Positions 52,348-62,371 of a stretch of 64,000 nt of DNA are shown in pieces. The DNA is from Ophryocystis elektroscirrha (taxonomy: Eukaryota; Apicomplexa; Conoidasida; Neogregarinorida; Ophryocystidae): NCBI GenBank assembly GCA_030141585.1, contig JAQIFP010000038.1, forward strand, positions 1 through 64,000, read 5' to 3'. The notes beneath the pieces were generated by a model. It made no database searches, was not told the DNA's origin, and worked only from the letters and a program-made list of their open reading frames with translations. Every line of letters begins with the position of its first letter. Within the stretch, counting starts at the first letter, position 1. The position numbers were made by a program, and so were the translations under genes.

Positions 52348-55300
52348 TCAAATTATAGAACTTTGTTCAAATAACTTTTGTTCTATCTCTGGAGTCCACA
52401 GTTGATACGAATAATTCATAATATTCTTTAATAAAAGTTCCGCTGCTATATCGATATATGTAAAGAGTTTCGGTAATTCGGGATATGCATATTGAGACCA
52501 AGATACTTGAGTAGCATAATTCACGTACATTTGAGATATGTCTCGCAACCAGATACAATCTAAGTAAATTTGATTCCATGGTAGCTTCAGATTCATTGTT
52601 TGAATCGAATAATGAAGAGTTAAAAAAAAGTTTAAGACTTCATAACTCATGAAATTTATATCTAATATAGGTTTGGTTGAAGCTAAATTACAAACAGCTT
52701 CATGCTGTTTAAACATTCTTTCTATGTTCACTATTCCGCTTGATTTGATCCATGGTATATGCCGCTCATGATTCATCCTAGATTTTCTTATTTTATCCAA
52801 TTTTATACATTTTCCTATAAATAATATAATACACATTATGTATATAAATAATTTTTAATAATAATAACATATAATAATTATAAATTTTTATATGAAATAA
52901 CTACATTGATATATATATATAAATATATATACTTCTATATATTGGTTATACTTGACTGGGTATAATTAATTGGATATAACAAATATATATATATATATAA
53001 ATAAAATTTAAAGTTTAAATATAATTTACCTGTTGAAAAATGTTGAAAACAATTAGCAATATACATAAATTTATCAAATATCAATTTGATTGATTGACTT
53101 GGGTATTCACATTTTGTACTAAGATAATTTTGTTTATAAAATGATGATTACTTTTTTATTGATGAAAGATATAAGTGATTACATTCTTGCGTCGAGCGAT
53201 ATATTAGTAATTTGATGAACCGGTTCTTGTAAGAATTATATACATTTTCTAAATCTTTAAATTTATCAAGACCTAATATTGTATTTATAAGCTCGCTATA
53301 AGTATTAGTAGGAATATTAATGAAAAGTTTACTTAATTTGTTTCAAGACCTTTGTAGACAATTGGGAGTAAAAATAGACGCCTGTACATAAGACAGGCGT
53401 ATAATCAATTCTAAAAAATAAAGTAATAGAGAATAAACAATTACTTTTCAGAGTATCTTTTTTCAAGTTGATAATAAGAGTCGGGGTATAATTTGAAAAG
53501 AGTTATACGACAACTTAAAGGCTAAATAGGAAATATATATAAATGTATATTTTATAATTACATTACACATATACATGAATATCTCGTACAACACTATAAA
53601 GATATCCTGGGTTCTATTAACAATTGCATCAAGCAAATAACTCTGGTCAGCGTTCTCAAAAAAGTAATCTACTATTTTTTTACAATCCTAAAATTATATA
53701 ATGTGTTTATTTATTACAAGAATGACATTCTTTAGGCTTGCTAATAGATTTTGTATACATTGTGTAAGAAGAACGTCCCAATTATATTTTTCAGGTGTTT
53801 TAGCATACAAAATACATGTGCTAATAAAGTATTCAATTTATACTTTTTATATACTCATTAAGAACCAATATATTCTCATGCAAATATTTATTTATAAATG
53901 CGTTAAACTTGTTATATATTCCACATTGAGCTGTTTTATTTCTTATAAGATAATTTTATGTACCTAGGCGTGATAAGCAAGATTTGAATAATATATTCGT
54001 TCCTTTATACTCATTCAAAGTAATTAAACCTTTTCTTAGCTCATTAGCTGATTCCGACACTGTTTGAATATCGTATTTCTATATAAAACGATATAGATTC
54101 ATATAATTACTTACATGATCAGCCATCAGTACAATAGCATTACATATTTTTTCTATTTGGCTGCTTACAAAATTATCTAATTTTTTGTCAAAATTTTCAA
54201 CAGTATAAAAATGTTTTTTTAATGATTCAATATTATTATGGATCAAAGGAATAGTTTCTTGTCTCATTTTTTCCGTAAATGGTAATAACACAGAATATCT
54301 ATATTTATAATGTGTAAGGGGGAGTATGAATATTATTTATTAATTATATAAATTACACGACTTCATTATTTTTTATATAAGTTGTATATTTAGGTAGAAT
54401 CTATATTCTCATTGCATTAAATATATTTACGTGCATATAAATATGCAATTATAAATTAATAGAAACGATTGTACTTAATAAAAATCACTATGCATAATAT
54501 ATTTATTATGTTTTACTATTACAAACAAATAGTATATATCTAATATAACAAATAGTATATATCTAATATAACTATTATATATATATATATAATACATATA
54601 TATAATAGTATATATACATATAATAGTATATATATAATAGTATATATATATATATATTCACATAAATGATATTAATTAACAATTTTAATAATTAAAACGG
54701 GAAATATACTTGGTCTGATAGGACATGACGCAGTGAGATATGTTGTGTGAGAGATAGTCTATATAATCATCATAGATTTGATTAATATTTATAATATCAA
54801 TAAGCTGTGTGCATATTTCCAATTGCATTGAATGTTGATTTCTAAGAGCAAGTATTGCATCTTCAAATGTGGTACGTGTATGACTGTAATAGTAAATAAT
54901 TATTTTTTTTTTGGTTAAATACGTACTCTGCTACATTTCTTAAGTCTGAGTTCGATTCCTTATTTGTTTTAATAAAACTGTAATATTTTACATATCGATT
55001 TATCACTGAACCATATTGTTTACTTATATAAAGCTATTTTTGAGTAATAATTAGCTTTTTACGTACATTCTCTAATTCATCGGGTAAAAGCAGACATTGG
55101 CTCAATATGTCAGCTTTATAGGCTTCTTTTAAATGTCTCTAAGGTAGCACATTAAAGGAGGCCAAATCAAGATACAAACAGTTATATTTTAGAATGTTAT
55201 GATTGTCCATGCAATGGAATTACTTACAGTAAAGTCATTTATGTCTTTTTGACTACAGTCTATATCTGCACTATCGATTATATTATTAATATTTTGTAAT

Positions 55301-55518
55301 AAATTATCGGGGATAGTCAAATGTTCTTTCAAAGTGCGAACAGTTTGCGCTATTGCTCCAAAATTATTAACAAAATGTTTAAATGACTCGTAGTTAGTTT
55401 TATCAATTTCTGCCTGTATATCATCTATTTCAATACACAATTGCTCATATTTTGTATTTATATTTTTTAAATCAGTTGTTTTAAGAATTTTCTCAAATTC
55501 CTCATTAGGAGGCTCCAT
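52348..55518 (-). CDS. Vps51-like subunit of a CATCHR (GARP/EARP-type) tether
   Basis: This multi-exon gene runs from the ATG at 55518 to TGA at 52348. Clear exons are 55518-55228, 55138-55067, 55033-54927, 54883-54710, 54298-54115 and 54078-53964. More follow around 53880-53000, and a last exon ends at 52348. The N-terminal block has T-N-Y-E-S-F-K-H-F-V-N-N, then AIAQTVRTLKEH, resembling the Vps51 signature (VYENYNKFI.A...IR.M). It is followed by a helical LPDELENLYISKQYGSVINR-type segment, where Vps51 has LP..L......Y..A...Y, and long helices to the C-terminus. Such subunits tether endosome-derived vesicles to the trans-Golgi. The assignment rests on one short motif plus helical layout; COG1 or another CATCHR subunit is possible. 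Exon joins between 53964 and 52836 are unresolved. Confidence 0.5.
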
Positions 55519-55848
55519 TAAATTAATTCTCGACTGTATTCTGTCCCAAAATATAACTGTATCGTATTAAGTTAATTTGAAGTGTAAGTTATATAAAGTG
55601 TGAATTTATTTAAGTAATAATATTTGTATTATATGTATATAAAATATTAATAAAATTCTATATATGTAAAACATGCATTTTTGTATATTTTTGTTTAAAA
55701 GATTACTACACATAAAATAACCTATTATTGCTACTTATTAACTCTTATTGTAATTTTTTCTGATAAGTATTAATCAAATTATAGAATATAAATAGTAATA
55801 TATAATATAATAATTTTATTTCATAAATTAACGTGGTTTTCTTTTAGA
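55519..55848. promoter_or_regulatory. Divergent spacer between the Vps51-like gene and Ran
   Basis: These 330 AT-rich base pairs hold the promoters of both genes. No other feature was seen. A pyrimidine-rich stretch ends in TTTTAG immediately before the Ran ATG, so a 5'-UTR intron is possible. Confidence 0.4.
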
Positions 55849-56865
55849 ATGGAACAACCTGCAGCTCCAGAATTTAAATTAGTATTAGTTGGGGATGGAG
55901 GAGTCGGAAAAACAACTCTTGTGCGTCGTCATTTAACAGGAGAGTTTGAAAAACGCTATATTCCAACTCTTGGTGTTGAAGTAACTCCACTCGCTTTCCA
56001 AACTAATTTTGGAAAACTTATCTTTAACGTCTGGGATACAGCAGGACAAGAAAAGTTTGGTGGATTACGAGACGGTTACTAGTAAGTTATTTTATCTTAA
56101 TTGAAATAAGAATAAAATAAATTTTGTTATGTTTCTTTGTGCAATGTATATATATAATAGACTGTGTATGCTTCACATATATCTTATGTAAACTTCACAC
56201 ATTGATATATGTATATAATAATATATATTCAAAATATATATTATTACGTGTAATGCATTTATTATAGATATACAAATATATACATATACAATTATATACA
56301 AATATAAGTATTATTATATACACATACAAAAATACATGTACATATAAATAAATTATATTCATATATATATATATATATATATATATACCTGTAAATCTAT
56401 ATCTATCTGTATATATATATACATCTATATACATATATTAATTAAAATCATTGCAGTATTCGTGGACAATGCGCAGTTATTATGTTTGATGTTACATCTC
56501 GTGTCACTTACAAAAATGTGCCAAATTGGCATCGTGATATAGTTCGCGTATGTGAAAATATACCTATTGTTCTGGTCGGAAATAAAGTAGACGTGAAAGA
56601 GCGTCAAGTTAAGGCAAAATCAATACAATTCCATAGAAAAAGAAACTTGCAGTATTATGATATATCCGCACGATCCAATTATAACTTCGAAAAACCTTTC
56701 TTATGGTTAGCTAAGCGCTTAACAAATCAACCAAGCCTCCAATTTGTTGGTGAACACGCCAAAGAACCAGAAATACAGATATGCCCAAAACTTGTTGAAA
56801 AGGCTGAGCAAGAATTAGCTGCTGCTGCCAATGCTGATATCGACGAAGATGACGCTGATCTATAA
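55849..56865 (+). CDS. RAN: Ran GTPase
   Basis: Two exons (55849-56081, 56457-56865) encode 213 aa. All G motifs are present: P-loop GDGGVGKTT at residues 15-23, switch I with [10 protein letters not shown], switch [22 protein letters not shown], the guanine-specific NKVD, and [12 protein letters not shown] with an Arg where most Ran proteins have Lys. The C-terminus ends in the acidic DEDDADL, the Ran-specific tail. Ran drives nuclear transport and spindle and envelope assembly. The intron (375 nt) splits GYY and carries a (TA)n run. The TTTTAG immediately 5' of the ATG leaves open a spliced leader or 5'-UTR intron. Confidence 0.97.
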
Positions 56866-57220
56866 GCAAAATTAAATCCTTCAATCATAAATTTTTGTAT
56901 AAATACTCCGTAAAGAATCTTTCTTTCTTTATGATTATTTTTATTCGAAAGTTTACAGAAAAAGGAGTACTATTAATTTTTTCTTATTTATTTGTATACG
57001 AATACAAATATTAACAAACAAAAATGCATAATAATTAGTTTCTTAAATTTTAATATAATGAATGACTAACTTATTGAAGTAATACTATTTTGTGTAAAGT
57101 CACAAATGTTATACTTTTTTAAAGCATGATCTATTTTTTTTTAAAAAAAAAATATAAAGAAAAATTAATCTTGATCCCAATCACCTTGTTTAGCTAAACA
57201 AAAGTAAAAACCAAAAAAAA
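56866..57220. other. Convergent spacer between Ran and CCT theta
   Basis: These 355 bp between two 3' ends include complementary T and A runs near 57135-57152. No gene was seen. Confidence 0.5.
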
Positions 57221-57938
57221 TTAATTACGTGGATTCGGACCGCCTGCAGGTCGTGCCATAATTATTTGGTCAACTCTGAGGATGTTTAATACGGCATCAG
57301 TTGCTAATTTCAAAGCCGATTCTTTTGCTTTATAATGATCAACTATTTTATCAGTCCTGTCTACAACGTTCATTGTGGATAGTTCACTAGTGTATTTGTA
57401 ATCTCCGTATAACTGAAAATAAATTGTATAGTGACTTTTTTACAGTAAAGGTTATAATACTATTAAATATAAGTGTTAAGCTAATCAATAATAAAATAAT
57501 CATTATATTATTATAATCATTGCGTAAGTAAATAATAAATTATTTTACAACTTTTTGGATATTTAATATTATCGTACCCCAATATCAACTCCGGTGTATT
57601 TTTCGCCAGCTTGATGTTGAGCAAAAAGTTCAGATATTACATTAATATAATGGAGACCAGCGGTAGAAGCAAGTGTTCGAGGAACTTCTTCTAATGCCTC
57701 TCCAAATTGTAAGAAAGCTGCTTGCTCCAGCTCAAAAATTTTTTTACCAACTTCCTGTATAAAAAGTTGATGTAGTGTATTTTTGTAATACCTCTAATTT
57801 AACACTTAATTGAACTTCTGTGCAACCAGCGCCAGGCACAAAGCGATTGTCTTTTGCAATATTCTGGATTCTTCTAGCTCCGTCATCTAAAATAGAGTAC
57901 ACAGGTGTTTAAGATTATAAAAAAAAAAAAAACTTAAC

Positions 57939-57981
<43 letters not shown>

Positions 57982-58681
57982 TAAAGACTAATAATGCTAG
58001 GAAGAAAAAGCTTTATTCACAGGTATATAAAATTTCATAATTTGTATTTAAATATATTCGTAATTACAATGTAATTATTTAAAATAATTTAGTTAAATTA
58101 ATACCGATAGCGCGCTCTATTTCATCAAGAATATTTTGGGTTGCTCCTCGAACGACAATGGTCGCTACGTTTGAATCTCGACCTTGTATTATGGTGGTAG
58201 TAGTTGAAGCAATCTCAGTTACAGAGATCGATTCCGCAAATCCCAATTCTTCAACATTTGGCTTTTGTAATTTAACCATAGCGCTTGCTCTTAATGTACG
58301 GCATACCCTTCTTAAATCAAACTTTGATTGAATTTTTAAGGTAAGTATTTCATATTTATCACAAAAATGTTGACCTATATCGCTAATACTTCCTCCCACT
58401 ATGATAGCACCAACGCCTGAGTCGGCCACTGCTTTTATTATTTTCTCTAATTCGTCTTCTTCGGAATTTGAAAAATTCATTAACTAAAACAATTAAGGAA
58501 ATTAACGTTTATTGCTTCAAAATTTTATCAAAAAATTAAAGATCATTTATGTCTATGTTATGTTTTATAAATATAATATGTAACATATATATATATATAT
58601 GGATTTACGAATATATAACCATATTAGCATTTTTATATATGTATATATTTATATAAAAAAAAATACTTAAATTTAAATATA

Positions 58682-58717
<36 letters not shown>

Positions 58718-59698
58718 TATGTATATGGATGTGTACATGTATGTATATATATATTATATGTGTATATATATCTGCATATATGTATGTATTTATCAATGTA
58801 TACATGTATATATATGTATATGTCTGAATATATATATATATACGATACGTATTTGTGTATGTATATATATATATTATATATGTATATATATGTCTGTATA
58901 TATGTAAGTTTGTATATACGTATGTATATATGTATACAGATATATATATACTGATAAATTTTCTTCTTTTTTAGCAAATATGTTTAATATAAATCAGAGA
59001 GAAATATTATGTTTTCATAAATATTGGCAATAATCTTACTTCGTCTGCATTTCGAATAAGAACTGTTCCCTTAGTTTCAGTTGTGGCCAATTCAAGTCCA
59101 CAGCCCAAAACCATAACATTGCAATTCTTCTTTTCTGTTATTCTTCCTGTAACATTCCTGGGAATAACCATTCCGGTAACAAACATGCTTGATTCAACAG
59201 CACCGCCTATGACTTTTGCTATACGTAAGTTGTCAAGGTCAAGATTTGCTGGATTAGATGGTAATATATGCAATACTGCCTTTATTACTAAAGGAGCTAT
59301 TGTGTCTTCATAACCTATTATGTTAAAAATAAATTAAGTAACACTAAAATTTATGTGAATATGAGAATTTCTTAAGGTTTTCTATATATATACTCACCTA
59401 AAGCCTTAGATGCTATAGCAGAAGTAATCACAGGTAATAATTCACTTTCATCTTTGATGTTTTTTACTGTCAAGCACACAGAATCTAAATTGAATCAGAT
59501 ATTAAATAAAATAAATTTACCTTTCATTACTTCTAAAGCCTTTTTTAAAGCTTTTTCGTATCCGCTTATAATGTCCGCTAAATGAATACCAGAATTTAGC
59601 AATAATCCAGCATGATTTAATAATGCTCCCGCAATAAGCACAACAAAGTTTACACAATCCCCAAACTCTTGCTTCTATATTAAGAAGAAAATTATATA

Positions 59699-59745
<47 letters not shown>

Positions 59746-60364
59746 ATATATAAAAATGTTAATTTAAAGTGTTCTAGATTATTTAAAAGCTGTACATATA
59801 TGAATGACAGAATTAATGATATATCTTTATTATTTATTTGTGCTTAAATAGAGACTAATGTAAACTCATAGCATTTATATTCTACGAACCTGCATTTTCG
59901 CTGCGGCTGCAATAATTTTGGCAGCTGGATGCTGTATTTCGAGCTGCTGTAACTGGGTAGCTGTATCACTTGTAATATAAAGTTTCTCAAGGTGATTAAC
60001 AATAAGTTTATTACTTCCTGCAGCGTAAATGTAATAGTTTTCTTTTTTACCTAAAGGCCCCAAAGAGCTTTTTGTAAGTTCCGAGAGCTTTTTACATGCA
60101 TCTATATTCTTGAACGTGACTTCATCTAGGCCTCTGAAATGGTGTCCTCCACTTTTCAGTAAATTTAATAATTCAGGACGTGCAGCGAACTATAAAACAT
60201 ATTGTATTTAATCAAACTGATTGTAAGTTGCTCAATATTTGATTATAATTAATTTACACATTATTATATTACATTTTAATTATGCTAGATACAAATAACT
60301 TAGATATTACTATGTAAATAATTAAAGCGCTTAAATGTTATATATATGCAGTAAAAATTACCAT
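57221..60364 (-). CDS. CCT8: T-complex protein 1 subunit theta (CCT8)
   Basis: About eleven exons run from an ATG-only exon (60364-60362), through 60189-60051, 60017-59890 and 59674-59521, to a TAA at 57221. The order of blocks is that of CCT theta: [99 protein letters not shown] and a C-terminal [18 protein letters not shown] is the cytosolic ring chaperonin that folds actin and tubulin. The ATPase motif usually written GDGTN reads G-D-C-V-N here, keeping the catalytic Asp but not Gly and Thr; GGGATE reads GAGCTE. A 33-nt intron (60018-60050) has no stop and a length divisible by three, so a naive reading frame shows a false 11-residue insert in the P-loop region. Confidence 0.93.
58570..58960. 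repeat. TA/TG simple repeats in a CCT theta intron
   Basis: A long intron of CCT theta (about 58500-59030) is filled with TATATG/TACATA simple sequence, open on both strands only by composition. It is not coding. Confidence 0.8.
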
Positions 60365-60726
60365 TTTTAGTTAATTTATTTGTTGGGTGAATTTTAATGT
60401 CCCAAATATTTAAGGTTAACAGAGCTATAAAAATATGTCAAAAATATTGGGCTTTTAATGTTTAGTGTCTAAAAATTTACATTAATATAACAACAGTAGT
60501 ATTTATGTAATCACATTTCATAATTGTAAATACAGTTCACAATTTTTTTTAATATGTTTATTTTTTTCACTTTTCACAAAATATTAATGTGCAATTTGTA
60601 ATTTAGCTACGAATAAAAATATGATTAGTAGTATCAAATATTATGAAAAATACTTCAAGTATTGATATGGAAATATACAGGTTCAATACTCTAAAAATAA
60701 AAAAAAAAAATAAAAAATAAAATGTA
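60365..60726. promoter_or_regulatory. Divergent spacer between CCT theta and the exosome gene
   Basis: This 362-bp AT-rich spacer contains poly-A runs just upstream of the exosome-subunit ATG (60698-60725). Two promoters are expected. No other feature was seen. Confidence 0.5.
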
Positions 60727-61581
60727 ATGCAAGATAATTTACAGTTATTAACAACAAGGCCTCCCTTAAAACCAAAAAATAAACTGCCAGATGTTGTAAA
60801 AGATGCAGATTTATACTCCGTATATATTGAACTGGGTACATGCAATGGAGCAAACGGTTCATGTTATTATTCTAAATTAGGAGTCAAATTAATGTGTACG
60901 GTAGTAGGGCCTCTCCCTGTAGCATCATCGGGAAAATTAAACTTAAATGAGAGTGGTATCAATGTAAATTTAATATTTTCACCATTTTCAAGCACAGAAC
61001 GTGTTACAAAGTCGGGAGGAGGAACAAATGAGTTTTTAAAATATAAAAGTGGTTCAGATGTAAAAAAAGAAGTGCTTATTTGGAATATTATAAATACTTT
61101 TAAAAGTATAATTAAATTAGACTCAGGAGACATGGAGTTTATAATTGTTAATTTATCTATTATAGAATGTGACTCTATTGACAATATAACAGCAGATGTA
61201 AATAATTGTATGATGATGGCGTTATGTGATGCAGCTATTCCCGTAGCAAATGTCTGTGGTTCTATTACTGCATATGTATATAATGTCGATGATACGTATT
61301 GTTTACAAACAGCTCCCCCTTCTGAATCAATTCATAGCAAGTGCTCTGGCTCTGTGACCATAACATGTGCTAAAAATTCACAAATAATTTCCTGCGACAC
61401 TAATTTCCACAGTTTGAATTCTTCCGTAATATTTGATGCAATTTCTTTTGCTCAACAGAAAGCTATTAGCGTTGCGTTCAAGTTAAACGAAAAGCTAATT
61501 TCTGAGACTATTAGAAAGGAGGAAATGAAAAAGCAAGTACAATCATTAGAAAATGCATCGTCAAGTCAAGATCAATGTTAA
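60727..61581 (+). CDS. RNase PH-like exosome ring subunit (MTR3/EXOSC6 type)
   Basis: This single-exon gene of 284 aa has an RNase PH fold: DLYSVYIELGTCNGANGSCY, KLGVKLMCTVVGPLPV (the family's G.TKV...V.GP) and SPFSSTER. The central alpha-beta part has MMMALCDAAIPVANVCGSI, and the C-terminus is helical and charged. The G-S-x-Y...G-x-K...V-x-G-P pattern followed by S-P-F-S-S-x-x-R is most like MTR3/EXOSC6. RRP46 or RRP43 are alternatives. The phosphorolytic Arg pair of bacterial RNase PH is not evident, as expected for the inert eukaryotic ring. The exosome degrades and trims RNA from the 3' end in nucleus and cytosol. The first ATG after an upstream ATG-TAA was used. Confidence 0.78.
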   Translation: MQDNLQLLTTRPPLKPKNKLPDVVKDADLYSVYIELGTCNGANGSCYYSKLGVKLMCTVVGPLPVASSGKLNLNESGINVNLIFSPFSSTERVTKSGGGTNEFLKYKSGSDVKKEVLIWNIINTFKSIIKLDSGDMEFIIVNLSIIECDSIDNITADVNNCMMMALCDAAIPVANVCGSITAYVYNVDDTYCLQTAPPSESIHSKCSGSVTITCAKNSQIISCDTNFHSLNSSVIFDAISFAQQKAISVAFKLNEKLISETIRKEEMKKQVQSLENASSSQDQC

Positions 61582-62371
61582 CTTTGTATTTTTTAAGCTT
61601 TTTAAACTCTCTATTTAATATCAAATACATTTTGCAAGTTGCAAATTTCTAGTATATATCTATAGATATACTATAAGAGTAAAATTTGAAGTATCACAAA
61701 TCTGTGTCTGATTTTTGTTGAATTTTGACTTTCACGCATGAATAAATGATAATTGCTCTGTAATTTCCATTCTCAAAACGTATGACATGTGTTATAAAAC
61801 CTATTTTATTCAATGATAATAATTATTATTATTTTATAATTTGCAAAATTATAAAATAATATCGGGTGTTGTATATTTTATTTATTTTAAAGTTGTAATA
61901 TCTTCAATAATATGAGATGAAATTAAATAAGTAATAAGACTATTTTTTTATATTTAATTGTATTCATTTTAATTTTTTATTATAATTCTAATATATTTAT
62001 GTGCACTATATGAAGCACGTACAATTTACTCACGTATGATATAATTCAAAATTCTTGATGAAAATTAATATATATACATGAAGATTACGACATTAATTTT
62101 AGACTGATTATGTAACATAAGAAATTTGAATGAAGTAAACACCATTTTTATAGATAAATTTTTAGTATGATACAATTATACAGCATTTTTGACTGTCGGT
62201 AGTTCATAAAAAAAAAAAACTAATTTAACATTTTTCATAAGTAAATACAGGCTGGTAAAATGGTTGATTCACACGTGTGCGTCTGAGCCAATATTTAATG
62301 AAGATTCAATTAAATTCAGCTTATATATAAAGATGTAGCTCATTTTTTACAGAACAACTTTATTCAAGTTT
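61582..62371. other. Convergent spacer between the exosome gene and GCL
   Basis: These 790 bp between two 3' ends are AT-rich. A near-perfect inverted repeat at 61827-61863 has arms of about 15 nt (ATTATTTTATAATTT and its complement, tiny loop) and could form a hairpin in either transcript's 3' end. No exon was seen. Confidence 0.6.

Noticed and set aside
53378..53400. GC-rich hairpin (ACGCCTGT...ACAGGCGT)
   Set aside because: Lies at a likely exon border of the Vps51-like gene, where the adjacent frame is coding; no sign of a mobile element or RNA gene.
60041..60051. An 11-residue insertion in the CCT theta nucleotide-binding loop
   Set aside because: Explained by a 33-nt in-frame intron with GT...AG ends; removal restores the family sequence.
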